Numbered from the stretch's first letter, positions 36,296 through 44,923 are shown. The stretch: 64,000 bases of DNA from an uncultured Sulfitobacter sp. (GCA_905182645.1 CAJJCJ010000007.1:78718-142717); one strand, 5' to 3'. Notes: generated by a model from the sequence alone, not told the origin. Translations and numbers: made by a program.

Positions 36296-36322
36296 ATTTA
36301 CGTCCCTCAGGTCATCAATTTT

Positions 36323-36357
36323 AACTTATGCAAAACTTATACGAAACTTATGCAAAA
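36323..36357. repeat. Three 11-bp phased repeats upstream of the DUF1499-prfA-prmC genes
   Basis: AACTTATGCAA, AACTTATACGA and AACTTATGCAA follow each other with CTTAT at 36325, 36336 and 36347, an exact 11-bp period. They lie in the 69-bp gap between the ureohydrolase stop and the DUF1499 start. One repeat per helical turn puts all three on one face of DNA. Confidence 0.55.
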
Positions 36358-36364
36358 CATACCG

Positions 36365-37306
36365 CTACCGATACGGCACTCCCGGCAAGATAGAAAGCAG
36401 CTCAAACATTAGATTTGCGCCTGTTAATGCGGTGTTTCCGCTTGGGTCATAGGGCGGTGAAACCTCGACCAAATCGCAGCCGACAATGTACAATCCGCGC
36501 AAGCCACGGATCAGCTCCATCGCCTGCATTGTCGTCAGCCCGCCGATCTCTGGCGTGCCTGTGCCAGGGGCAAAACTGGGGTCCAAACTGTCGATATCAT
36601 AGGTGATATACGTCGGCGTATCACCGATCTGTACGCAGATGTCTTTTGCCAATGGTGACAACGACTTATGCCACAAACTCGGTGCAAGATATTGGTTGAA
36701 ACCCCAGCCCGCAGCCTCGGTGAAATCATCCGCCGTATAGCCTGTGCCGCGCAGCCCAATCTGGTGAACTTTATCGGCCACGATCAGCCCTTCTTCATAG
36801 GCGCGGCGGAACACCGTTCCATGGGTTTCCCGCTCGCCAAACATCTCGTCATTCACGTCCGCATGGGCATCAACATGCACCAAAGCAACGGGTCCATGTT
36901 TCTTGGCGATTGAGCGTAAAATCGGCAGCGTCATCGTATGATCGCCACCGAGCCCCATGGGGATGAAATCATGCTTTAAGTGCGCATCATAAGTTTCTGT
37001 TATCAAACGAATAGTGTCGCTCAAACTAAACGTATTTATCGCCACATCACCCAAATCAGCACACTGCAAAGCATCAAACGGCGCCGCCCCAGTTTGAATA
37101 TTATAAGGCCGGATCATAGCCGACTGTTCGCGCAATTGTTTCGGCCCCATCCGCGTCCCGGACCGCCAGCTTGTGCCAATGTCCATCGGCACTCCGATAA
37201 ACCCCACATTCACCCCCTCAGCACTGCTTGCTTCCGGCAAGCGCATGAACGTTTGAGGCCCTGAAAAACGGGCAAGATCGTTTCCACTGATTGGCATAGT
37301 AGGCAT
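36365..37306 (-). CDS. Ureohydrolase (agmatinase/guanidinobutyrase-like), copy 1
   Basis: A 313-residue member of the arginase/agmatinase family. All manganese-binding motifs are present: GLGGDHTMTLP, VHVDAHADVND and YDIDSLDPSFAPGTGTPEIGG. The family splits guanidino compounds into urea and an amine; agmatine and guanidinobutyrate are possible, and which one is used cannot be read from the motifs. It starts two bases after the stop of copy 2, so the two genes are translated together. Similarity to copy 2 is moderate, consistent with separate functions or a hetero-oligomer. Confidence 0.9.
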   Translation of the reverse strand: MPTMPISGNDLARFSGPQTFMRLPEASSAEGVNVGFIGVPMDIGTSWRSGTRMGPKQLREQSAMIRPYNIQTGAAPFDALQCADLGDVAINTFSLSDTIRLITETYDAHLKHDFIPMGLGGDHTMTLPILRSIAKKHGPVALVHVDAHADVNDEMFGERETHGTVFRRAYEEGLIVADKVHQIGLRGTGYTADDFTEAAGWGFNQYLAPSLWHKSLSPLAKDICVQIGDTPTYITYDIDSLDPSFAPGTGTPEIGGLTTMQAMELIRGLRGLYIVGCDLVEVSPPYDPSGNTALTGANLMFELLSILPGVPYR

Positions 37307-37308
37307 AG

Positions 37309-38274
37309 TTATTTCCTTTTATTCCATAGCGCTAAACAGCAAAGCTCCATCGCGATATGGGCACCTGCAATCGCCGTGGCGCCCGTGGTATCATAGGGCG
37401 GTGACACCTCAACAATGTCGCCCCCAACCATATTGATCCCGGCCAAATCCCGCAGAATTGCTGCAGCCTGCCAACTGGCAAGCCCACCCCAAACCGGCGT
37501 GCCCGTACCAGGCGCAAATGCAGGGTCCAACGCATCAATGTCAAAAGTCACATACGTCGGCGCGTCACCTACTATTTCTTTGACCTTTTCAGAGACATAC
37601 GTGGCACCTTTGTCATGAACAGTCCGCGCATCGATATACGGCATCCCCAGATAATCATCGCATTCAGTCCGAATGCCGATCTGAACAGACCGCGTAACAT
37701 CAACCAGCCCTAGCTTAACGGCTTTATACATAAACGTGCCATGATCGATCCGGCTCATGTCATCATCGGCCCACAGATCCGAATGCGCATCAAATTGAAT
37801 GACCGACATTGGTCCAAATTTTTCAGCGTAAGCGCGCAATATTGGCAGCGTGATAAAGTGATCACCACCTAAAGTAACCGTTGCAGATCCTTGTGAAATA
37901 ACAGTTTTTATGTGATTTTCAATCAGATAGGGCACCCCCGCAACGTTTGCATAATCAAACGCCATATCGCCATAATCCACGATCTCAAATTCGGACAACG
38001 GATTAAACCCGTCCCAGCCATAAGGTGGGTCATAGGGCTGCAATGTCGATGCTTCGCGGATCGCGCGCGGGCCAAACCGCGTTCCGGGGCGGTGCGTCAC
38101 CGCTTGATCAAACGGAATGCCCGTCACGACCAGATCGGCAGTTGCTATATCCTTGCTATAGGCCCGCCGCATAAATGACGTGGCCCCGCTGAAGGCATTT
38201 TCATAGGCCAATCCGCGCCTGCCTTTGCGCGTGAATGCCAGGTCAATTTGCGTCTTTGCGTCTTCTAAGCTCAT
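37309..38274 (-). CDS. Ureohydrolase (agmatinase-like), copy 2
   Basis: A 321-residue agmatinase-family enzyme with LGGDHFITLP, QFDAHSDLWAD and FDIDALDPAFAPGTGTPVWGG, that is all six metal ligands. It has a longer N-terminus than copy 1 (DLAFTRKGRRGLAYENAFSGATSFMRR). It is preceded by the M20 amidohydrolase gene and followed by copy 1 with two bases between, forming a three-gene unit likely to break down guanidino compounds and acylated amino acids. Confidence 0.9.
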   Translation of the reverse strand: MSLEDAKTQIDLAFTRKGRRGLAYENAFSGATSFMRRAYSKDIATADLVVTGIPFDQAVTHRPGTRFGPRAIREASTLQPYDPPYGWDGFNPLSEFEIVDYGDMAFDYANVAGVPYLIENHIKTVISQGSATVTLGGDHFITLPILRAYAEKFGPMSVIQFDAHSDLWADDDMSRIDHGTFMYKAVKLGLVDVTRSVQIGIRTECDDYLGMPYIDARTVHDKGATYVSEKVKEIVGDAPTYVTFDIDALDPAFAPGTGTPVWGGLASWQAAAILRDLAGINMVGGDIVEVSPPYDTTGATAIAGAHIAMELCCLALWNKRK

Positions 38275-38285
38275 AATCTAATTCC

Positions 38286-39446
38286 TTAAAGCGGTAAAGC
38301 GCGTTCAATAAGTTTGGCAAAGAATGACGCGCCCGCAGCAGCGGCTTCATCGTCAAAGTCATACTCGGGGTGGTGCAAGCCAGCTGTGTCGCCATTGCCG
38401 ACGAACAGGTACGATCCCGGTCGTTTTTCGAGCAAATATGCAAAATCCTCTGCGCCCATCTCTGGCGGCGCATTGCCGTCGACACCTGCATCGCCTGCAA
38501 TTTCGCGCGCGACTTCTGCAGCAAATTCCGTTCGCTCTGGTTCGTTGATCGTCGCCGGATATCCTACGAGGTAATCCATCCGCGCCTCAACACCGTAGGC
38601 CGCCGCTTGCCCCGCTACGATCGCCTCTAGCCGCGCCATAACCATTGTTCGCACTGCAGGATCAAAAGTACGAACAGTCCCGTTCATATACGCCTTTTCC
38701 GGCACAACATTGTCAGCAGACCCTGTATGAATTTGCGTAATCGACACCACCAGATTGTCTTGGGAATAGTTGTTCCGGCTCACAATCGTCTGGATCGCGT
38801 TCGCGATCCCAACGGCCGCCATAATCGGGTCTGCAGTGGCGTGCGGCATGGCGCCATGTCCGCCATTGCCCACAATGTGAATGTCAAAACTATCAGCCGC
38901 GGCCATAATAGGTCCAGGCGTGGTATAAAAATTTCCAACCTCAACTCCTGGTGCGTTATGCAATGCATAGACCTCTTTGATGTCAAACGTATCCAAGATA
39001 CCCTCTTTGACCATGACCTCTCCACCGCCGCCGTTTTCCTCGGCTGGTTGAAAGATCAGCGCAACGCGGCCTTTAAAATTGCGGGTTTCAGCCAGGTAAC
39101 GTGCAGCTCCTAGTAACATGGTGGTATGCCCATCATGCCCGCAGGCGTGCATCATGCCATCAACCGTGGACGCATAAGGTAGACCGGTTTCTTCCTGCAT
39201 CGGCAGCGCGTCCATATCAGCACGTAGGCCAATTGTGGGGCCGTCCCCTTGCCCTTCGATGATTGCGACGACGCCCGTTGTGGCGATACCTTCGTGGATT
39301 TCGGTGATGCCAAACTCGCGCAACCGTTCAACCACAAACGCGGCTGTCTGGTGGCATTCGAACATCAGCTCTGGGATCGTGTGCAAATGGCGGCGCCATG
39401 CGGTCATATCGGGGGTGAAATCTGCGATCCGGTTGATGACGGGCAT
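38286..39446 (-). CDS. M20-family amidohydrolase
   Basis: The 386-residue enzyme resembles hippurate hydrolase and N-acyl-amino-acid hydrolases. Metal-site blocks: LRADMDALPMQEETGLPYAS, HACGHDGHTTMLLGAARYL, QPAEENGGGGEVMVKEG and, near the end, PPEMGAEDFAYLLEKRPG. It removes acyl groups from amino acids or similar amides in the cytoplasm. It is the first gene of the unit with two ureohydrolases, 11 bases apart, which suggests a shared catabolic pathway for nitrogen compounds. Confidence 0.9.
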   Translation of the reverse strand: MPVINRIADFTPDMTAWRRHLHTIPELMFECHQTAAFVVERLREFGITEIHEGIATTGVVAIIEGQGDGPTIGLRADMDALPMQEETGLPYASTVDGMMHACGHDGHTTMLLGAARYLAETRNFKGRVALIFQPAEENGGGGEVMVKEGILDTFDIKEVYALHNAPGVEVGNFYTTPGPIMAAADSFDIHIVGNGGHGAMPHATADPIMAAVGIANAIQTIVSRNNYSQDNLVVSITQIHTGSADNVVPEKAYMNGTVRTFDPAVRTMVMARLEAIVAGQAAAYGVEARMDYLVGYPATINEPERTEFAAEVAREIAGDAGVDGNAPPEMGAEDFAYLLEKRPGSYLFVGNGDTAGLHHPEYDFDDEAAAAGASFFAKLIERALPL

Positions 39447-39507
39447 TGCTGGCGCTCCTGCGTTCTAAATAATACTATGAGTTGAATACAATCTAAGGGG
39501 CCGCGCA

Positions 39508-40318
39508 ATGGCAGATACGTTAATCCACAACCCAAATGGCGGCATGCCGCGCCTTTTGGAGATCATGCGCCGCCTGCGGGACCCCAAAACCGGCTGCCCA
39601 TGGGATATCGAGCAGGATTTCGACAGCATCGCGCCCTACACAATTGAAGAGGCCTATGAAGTCGCCGACGCGATTGCACGCAAGAATTGGAGCGACCTAG
39701 AAGGCGAGTTGGGCGATCTACTGTTACAAACCGTCTATCACACGGCGATGGGCGAAGAGGCTGGGCATTTCACGTTTGAAACGCGTCACCAAGTCAATCG
39801 CCGACAAAATGGTCGCGCGGCATCCGCATGTGTTTGGCGACGAATCGCGCGATAAATCGGCTGAACAGCAAACCGCAGATTGGGAAGCGATCAAGGCAAG
39901 CGAACGCGGCACCACATCACGTACATTGGACGGTGTCGCTGCCGGCCTTCCGGCGCTGACCCGCGCGGTGAAGCTGCAAAAGCGGGCCGCGCGTGTGGGG
40001 TTTGACTGGCCGGACACGTCGCATGTCTTGGATAAAATTATCGAGGAAGCAGGCGAATTGATCGAGGCGCGCGACACGCTAACCCAAAAAGAAGTGACTG
40101 AAGAGTTCGGTGATCTGATGTTTGTCATGGCCAACCTTGCGCGGCATCTCGGCGTTGACCCAGAGGAAGCAGTGCGGGGTACCAACGCGAAATTTATACG
40201 CCGTTTTAATGCGGTAGAGGATGAACTTGAAGCAAAAGGAAAAACCCCTGCGCAAAGTGATCTAGCCGAAATGGATGAGCTTTGGGATCAGGTCAAATTG
40301 GTAGAGAAACAAGCCTGA
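39508..40318 (+). pseudogene. mazG: Nucleoside triphosphate pyrophosphohydrolase MazG, frameshifted
   Basis: The first frame (from ATG 39508) encodes a normal MazG start: MPRLLEIMRRLRDPKTGCPWD, YTIEEAYEVADAI, LEGELGDLLLQTVYH and GHFTFE. The match then jumps to another frame from 39782: RVTKSIADKMVARHPHVFGDE ... IIEEAGELIEA ... EEFGDLMFVMANLARHLGVDPEEA. One extra A in the AAA at 39779-39781 accounts for this. Without it the product would be about 269 residues, as in E. coli (263), with both tandem MazG domains and their Glu metal ligands. Everything else is conserved, so the break is recent, or it is a base-call error. Confidence 0.85.
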
Positions 40319-40334
40319 CTAAATCATTCAAGTA

Positions 40335-40364
40335 TTGACCCGACAAAAAGAGTCGGGTTATTAC
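40335..40364 (+). promoter_or_regulatory. Promoter with operator-like inverted repeat before the binding-protein gene
   Basis: TTGACC (40335-40340) and TATTAC (40359-40364) are spaced by 18 bases and suit a sigma-70 promoter. Between them lies a perfect 7-bp inverted repeat, ACCCGAC and GTCGGGT (40338-40344, 40352-40358), with a seven-base loop. The hairpin could also be a weak terminator for mazG, but its T-tract is poor; its position in the spacer favours an operator. Confidence 0.5.
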
Positions 40365-40400
40365 AATGACAACAAAACGCTTACCTATTGGATTTATCTC

Positions 40401-41405
40401 ATGAGCCTCCGCCGCATTCTTTTCGCTACCGCGTGTGCCGCAATTGCGAGCCCTGCCGTGGCGGACGTCAACATTTACACTACCCGCCAGCCTGATCTGA
40501 TCGCCCCTGTGATGGACGCGTTCACCGCCGAAACGGGTATTGTTGTGAACCTCGCGTTTGTCGACGATGGTTTGGTTGAACGGCTTAAGGCCGAGGGCAA
40601 ACGTTCACCTGCTGATCTGGTGATGACCGTCGATATTGCGAACCTACAGCAGATTGTGGATGCAGATGTGATCCAACCAGTTGTGAACGATGTTCTGGCG
40701 GCAAACGTGCCTGCGAACCTGCGCAGCCCTGATAATTTGTGGTTTGGGCTGACAACCCGTGCGCGCGTCATCTACGCGAGTCGCGTCCGCGTGGCAGATG
40801 GCGAAATCACCACCTATGAAGACCTCGCGTCTGCCAAATGGGCTGGCCGCATTTGCACACGTTCCGGCCTACACAACTATAATCTCGCGCTGACATCCGC
40901 CGTGATCGCACATGCTGGCGTCGATGGTGCAACCGCTTGGGCCGCAGGCGTTAAATCTAATCTTGCGCGCAAACCCGAAGGCAATGACCGCGCGCAGGTC
41001 AAGGCAATCTGGGCCGGCCAATGCGATATTAGCCTCGGGAACACCTATTATATGGGCCAAATGCTGGCTGACGAAGAACAGACCGCTTGGGCAAACTCTG
41101 TGCGAATCGTGTTTCCAACATTTGAAAATGGCGGCACACATGTGAACGTGTCCGGTGTCGCGATGACCAAGGCGGCGCCAAACCGTGCAGACGCGCTGCA
41201 GTTGTTAGAATTTCTCGTGTCACCAGCAGCTCAGGGAATCTACGCGGAATTGAACAGCGAATACCCCGTTTTGGGCGGCGCGCCGGTGTCTGATATGGTC
41301 GCAAGCTGGGGTGAATTCACCGCAGATGACGTGGCGCTGACCGATCTCGCGTCCAACCGCCCCACGGCATTACGGTTGATGGAAGTGGTTGATTTCGACG
41401 GTTAA
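40401..41405 (+). CDS. Iron(III)-type ABC transporter periplasmic binding protein
   Basis: A 334-residue FbpA/AfuA-type binding protein. A signal peptide (MSLRRILFATACAAIASPAVA) precedes VNIYTTRQPDLIAPVMDAFTAETGI, and the Tyr pair in NTYYMGQ fits ferric-iron ligation in this family. It delivers iron to an inner-membrane permease, but no permease or ATPase gene lies nearby, so it is an orphan component. The start is the ATG at 40401, since it gives a proper signal peptide. The palindromic promoter region suggests metal-dependent control. Confidence 0.92.
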   Translation: MSLRRILFATACAAIASPAVADVNIYTTRQPDLIAPVMDAFTAETGIVVNLAFVDDGLVERLKAEGKRSPADLVMTVDIANLQQIVDADVIQPVVNDVLAANVPANLRSPDNLWFGLTTRARVIYASRVRVADGEITTYEDLASAKWAGRICTRSGLHNYNLALTSAVIAHAGVDGATAWAAGVKSNLARKPEGNDRAQVKAIWAGQCDISLGNTYYMGQMLADEEQTAWANSVRIVFPTFENGGTHVNVSGVAMTKAAPNRADALQLLEFLVSPAAQGIYAELNSEYPVLGGAPVSDMVASWGEFTADDVALTDLASNRPTALRLMEVVDFDG

Positions 41406-41407
41406 AT

Positions 41408-41440
41408 CAGGTCGGATCGTTTATGATCCGGCCTGTTCTT
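41408..41440. terminator. Convergent terminator after the binding-protein gene
   Basis: CAGGTCGGATC and GATCCGGCCTG form an 11-bp stem with one mismatch and a six-base loop, followed by TTCTT. The right arm overlaps the last codons of the convergent ABC-F gene. Confidence 0.7.
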
Positions 41441-43235
41441 CTAGCAACAACCATTCTTCTTCGGCGTATTGCAAGGCAGTTTGCCGCGCAACCAATGCAT
41501 CGGTAGCTTTTTCAAACTTAGCGAGCTGCTTTGTGAACAGCTCTGGGTCCGATAACAGAACTTCAAGCTTGGTTATCTCAGCGTTCAGTTTTTCCATGAC
41601 AGTCGGCAGCTCGTCCAAGCGGTGTTTTTGCGTGAACGAAAGCGCTGTCTTGCGGGCTACTTTGCCCGACTGTTTGCCGCCCTTAGACATCTGCTTGCCC
41701 ACTGATTTAGGCGCATCAGGCATCGTATCTGACCGCTGTTGACGGTAGTCCGTCCAGCCGCCAGCATAGGCCACGACTTGGCCGTTGCCTTCCATCGCGA
41801 TGGTGGTCGTCGCCACGCGGTCAAGAAAATCACGGTCGTGGCTAACCAACATAACAGTACCGTCATATTCGCCAAGGATGTCTTGAAGCAGATCAAGCGT
41901 TTCAATATCCAAGTCGTTGGTCGGTTCGTCCAACACCAGCACATTGCTTTCGCGCGCCATTAGGCGTGCGAGCAGCAGACGGGCTTTTTCGCCGCCAGAC
42001 AACGACCGCACAGGCGCACGGGCTTGGGCTTCATCGAATAGGAATTCTTTCAGGTAGCCAACGACGTGCTTGGGATTGCCCCGAACCATAATCTGGTCGG
42101 ACTTGCCAGACACACCAAGTACCGGATCAGACGCGAGGTTTTCCCAAAGCGTCATATTCTGATCCAGTGCGGCGCGGGCCTGATCGAACACCGCGATATC
42201 CAGATTGGTACCAAGCTTTACAATACCCGCATCAGGTTCAATCTTACCCAGTAACATATTGAGAACAGTTGTTTTTCCGACACCGTTAGGACCAACAAAT
42301 GCAATACGGTCACCGCGGTTCACAGTCAGGTCAAAACCGCTGACGATCTGTTTGCCGTCAAAGGATTTGGTCAGGCCAGTGGCCTCGATCACCTTTTTGC
42401 CCGACGTTGATCCGCCGTCAAACGCCATAGCCGCAGTGCCCTGCCGCTTAATCTGACCGGATTTTTCGGCGCGCAATTCGGCCAATGCACGGACGCGCCC
42501 TTGGTTCCGTTTGCGCCGCGCAGAAATGCCTTCAACAGCCCAACGGGCCTCGGCTTTTATCTTGCGGTTCAGCTTGTGACGCTGTTGGTCTTCTTCTTCC
42601 CACAGCTTATCGCGCCATTCCTCAAAGCCGTCGAAACCTTCTTCGGCACGGCGGACTTCACTGCGGTCAATCCACAGGGTCGCACGGGTCAGGTTGCGCA
42701 GGAATGCACGGTCATGGCTGATCAGAACAAATGCGGCGCGGGTCGATTTCAGCTCGGTCTCTAACCAAGCAATTGCCTCAATGTCCAAATGGTTTGTCGG
42801 CTCGTCGAGTAACATCAATTCTGGGGCTTCAGCCATCAGTTTGGCCAAGGCCGCACGGCGACGTTCCCCGCCAGATGCGGTTTTTGGGTCGCTCATCGGG
42901 TCGAACTTCAACCCTTCAGCCACCATATCAACACGGTAGGCTTCTTCCTCGGGCAATCCGCTGGCAGCATAGGCGCCAAGCGTCTCAAACCCTTCCATCG
43001 TTGGGTCCTGCTCCATGTAGCCGACGCTGACGCCGGTCGCGGCAACGCTTGTGCCGCTGTCGGCCTCGATCAATCCGGCCATGACCTTCATCAAGGTGGA
43101 CTTGCCTGATCCGTTGCGTCCGACCAGCGCGACGCGGTCGCCCGGTTGGATAACCAAAGACAGGTTGTCAAATACAGGATCACCGCCAAAAGTAAGGCCG
43201 ATGTCGGAAAGCTGAAGTAAGGGTGTGCGTGCCAT
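41421..43235 (-). CDS. ABC-F family ATPase (Uup-like)
   Basis: A 604-residue soluble protein with two ABC cassettes: GRNGSGKST, SGGERRRAALA and [14 protein letters not shown], then GPNGVGKTT, LSGGEKARLLLA and VLVLDEPTNDLDIE. The C-terminal 80 residues (KTALSFTQKHRLDELPTVMEKLNAEITKLEVLL) are a coiled-coil hairpin like that of Uup, which binds DNA or ribosomes. It is a second ABC-F paralogue in this window, distinct from 20509-22365. It is followed by a gene-end hairpin and preceded by the acyltransferase gene five bases away. Confidence 0.93.
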   Translation of the reverse strand: MARTPLLQLSDIGLTFGGDPVFDNLSLVIQPGDRVALVGRNGSGKSTLMKVMAGLIEADSGTSVAATGVSVGYMEQDPTMEGFETLGAYAASGLPEEEAYRVDMVAEGLKFDPMSDPKTASGGERRRAALAKLMAEAPELMLLDEPTNHLDIEAIAWLETELKSTRAAFVLISHDRAFLRNLTRATLWIDRSEVRRAEEGFDGFEEWRDKLWEEEDQQRHKLNRKIKAEARWAVEGISARRKRNQGRVRALAELRAEKSGQIKRQGTAAMAFDGGSTSGKKVIEATGLTKSFDGKQIVSGFDLTVNRGDRIAFVGPNGVGKTTVLNMLLGKIEPDAGIVKLGTNLDIAVFDQARAALDQNMTLWENLASDPVLGVSGKSDQIMVRGNPKHVVGYLKEFLFDEAQARAPVRSLSGGEKARLLLARLMARESNVLVLDEPTNDLDIETLDLLQDILGEYDGTVMLVSHDRDFLDRVATTTIAMEGNGQVVAYAGGWTDYRQQRSDTMPDAPKSVGKQMSKGGKQSGKVARKTALSFTQKHRLDELPTVMEKLNAEITKLEVLLSDPELFTKQLAKFEKATDALVARQTALQYAEEEWLLLEEQAGS

Positions 43236-43240
43236 GCGCG

Positions 43241-43963
43241 TCAGGTAGTGCGCAGTGGCCCCATGTGCAAGCCTTGTGTTTGTGCAGCAAGGGCGCGCAA
43301 CGAGCGAACCCGTGCAGCAGGGATTGCTGCGATGTCCAAACCGGTGAAAACATGCAGCGTGCCAAGCGTGTGATCGACGACCAAATGATCGCTCACATAG
43401 CCGCCCATCCCAAGATAAGATCGCAGCAATGGTGGCATTTGTTGCAAGGCGCGGCGCGGATCATTTTCAGCCGCGATAATATCAGAAAACCTTGTGTTAT
43501 CAGCGGTTTTTGGCACTATCGTCATGCGTCCTAAATGCTTGGCCTGCAGCACGCCAAACGCGTCAGCATAAGCAACGGGATCGGTCCCGGCAAAGCTCGC
43601 GCAGCCAAACAAATGTGTGATATGATTTGCATCAACACGCTGCGTGATCGCGGCCCACGCTAGTCGCAGCACGTCGGAAGAAAATGCGCCTTGGGCGACG
43701 CAAAATCGGCCGACCTCAATCGTTGGACCGGGAAGCGGCCCAAAGTCATAGAAACCGCCGGTATAGGTTTCCGAAAAATCCGCCCCATCAGGCAAGACCC
43801 GCAGCCGCAACGTGCAGACCAAAACACCCTCCCGCTCAATCATCACATGGTCCGACAGTGTATCAAAGTGATCAGCGTCCAACCCAGCACCGCCGTGAAA
43901 GCACGCATACCGCAACGCCTGACATGCAGCGACGTCGTCTGGTGACATGGCCATGCGGCACAA
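43241..43963 (-). CDS. OlsB-like N-acyltransferase (GNAT fold) beside a poly-G tract
   Basis: The 240-residue protein matches the ornithine-lipid acyltransferase OlsB type: MSPDDVAACQALRYACFHGGAGLDADHFDTLSDHVMI, TIEVGRFCV, and an RSYLGMGGYVSDHLVVDHTLGTLHVFTGLDI ending. OlsB attaches 3-hydroxyacyl chains to ornithine. The possible starts at 43963 (TTG), 43954 (ATG) and 43948 (ATG) have no ribosome site. OlsB proteins usually have more residues before the RMAMSP region. With 12 instead of 11 Gs, an upstream ATG AGG frame would read MRDDDSFASPPPPILCRMAMSP, joining smoothly. The gene may thus switch on and off by tract length, or the tract length may be misread. Confidence 0.75.
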   Translation of the reverse strand: MCRMAMSPDDVAACQALRYACFHGGAGLDADHFDTLSDHVMIEREGVLVCTLRLRVLPDGADFSETYTGGFYDFGPLPGPTIEVGRFCVAQGAFSSDVLRLAWAAITQRVDANHITHLFGCASFAGTDPVAYADAFGVLQAKHLGRMTIVPKTADNTRFSDIIAAENDPRRALQQMPPLLRSYLGMGGYVSDHLVVDHTLGTLHVFTGLDIAAIPAARVRSLRALAAQTQGLHMGPLRTT

Positions 43964-43967
43964 GATC

Positions 43968-43978
43968 GGGGGGGGGGG
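43968..43978. repeat. 11-G homopolymer at the olsB-like gene start
   Basis: Eleven consecutive G (C on the coding strand) lie four bases before the first possible start codon of the acyltransferase gene. Homopolymers of this length are rare in the rest of the window (the next longest C run is eight, in iscR) and are prone to slipped-strand changes. Confidence 0.9.
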
Positions 43979-44066
43979 CTCGCAAAACTGTCATCGTCCC
44001 TCATCTTGGCGAATGGTCGCTTGCGACCTACATTAACGATACAAACGCGCAAAGGGGAAACAAACC

Positions 44067-44462
44067 GTGGATAAAGTCATCAAATCAAAACACGAGTGGC
44101 AGGCGCAACTTTCCACCGAAGCATTCAAAGTCATGCGTGAACATGGCACCGAACGGGCTGGCACGCATGACGACTTCCCAAAGGACGCAGGAACATTCAT
44201 GTGCGTCGGCTGCGGGGCGCCCCTATTCAAGCAAACAACCAAATTTGAAAGCGGCACAGGTTGGCCGTCATTCTACGCACCAGTGAACGGCGAATTGGTC
44301 GGTGAAAGCGTGGACCGCAAGTTTTTCATGAAACGCACAGAGGTGCATTGCAACGGCTGTGACGGGCACTTGGGGCATGTGTTTCCCGATGGACCTGCGC
44401 CCACCGGTCTGCGGTATTGTATCAACGGCGTTGCCCTGACGTTCGCGCCTGAAGAAACTTAA
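44067..44462 (+). CDS. msrB: Peptide-methionine (R)-S-oxide reductase
   Basis: The 131-residue enzyme reduces R-methionine sulfoxide in proteins. Zinc is held by two CxxC pairs (MCVGCGAPLF and HCNGCDGHLGHVFPDGP); the catalytic Cys118 is in LRYCINGVAL, and GTGWPSFY is conserved. The start is a GTG at 44067 with AAGGGG upstream. It diverges from the olsB-like gene and converges on bamE, with 4 bases overlap at the 3' end. Confidence 0.96.
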   Translation: MDKVIKSKHEWQAQLSTEAFKVMREHGTERAGTHDDFPKDAGTFMCVGCGAPLFKQTTKFESGTGWPSFYAPVNGELVGESVDRKFFMKRTEVHCNGCDGHLGHVFPDGPAPTGLRYCINGVALTFAPEET

Positions 44463-44923
44463 CCTTCGCCCAAGAAGTCGCCAGCGTTCACCCGGCCAAT
44501 GCTGCCGAGCAGCTGGCGAATGAAGGTACTGTCGCGCACGCCGTTATCAGTGACGCGGCGTGACAACACGATAACATTGCCGTCTTGCAGGCCAAACCGT
44601 TCGATATTGCGCACAACACCTGCGTCATCAAAGCTGATGGCAAGCACTTGGCGCTCTGTTTCCACAGGGGCCATCGCGCCAACATGCCTGAATTTGCTGT
44701 ACACATAGTAGAACCCACTTTGATCAAGCACGCCGCCTGAAGTCGGCGGACCTACCGTGGCAGCCACAGTTAAGCGGGTATCAACCCCAACTGCGATCAA
44801 CGACAAATCCTCGGCTGGCGGCATATAGCCGTGATTGCGGATAATTGGGGTGCAGGCGATAGCTGCAGTCAATGCGACCATTGCTGTCATCCGTCGCGCG
44901 GTTGTAAATGCCTTGCTGCCCAT
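44459..44923 (-). CDS. bamE: BamE (SmpA/OmlA) outer-membrane assembly lipoprotein
   Basis: A 154-residue SmpA/OmlA-domain protein. It has a hydrophobic signal (MVALTAAIACTP) ending at a Cys that fits a lipoprotein, although Ala at position -3 is less usual than Leu. The domain runs from about residue 33: MPPAEDLSLIAVGVDTRLTVAATVGPP and FYYVYSKFRHVGAMAPVETERQVLAISFD. It belongs to the BAM complex that folds outer-membrane proteins such as LptD. It diverges from the DUF177 gene. Confidence 0.88.
   Translation of the reverse strand: MGSKAFTTARRMTAMVALTAAIACTPIIRNHGYMPPAEDLSLIAVGVDTRLTVAATVGPPTSGGVLDQSGFYYVYSKFRHVGAMAPVETERQVLAISFDDAGVVRNIERFGLQDGNVIVLSRRVTDNGVRDSTFIRQLLGSIGRVNAGDFLGEG

Noticed and set aside
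43843..44052. Minus-strand frame that crosses the 11-G tract
   Set aside because: Only the part before the tract is of interest as a possible switched N-terminus; its continuation in the 11-G state is not protein-like.
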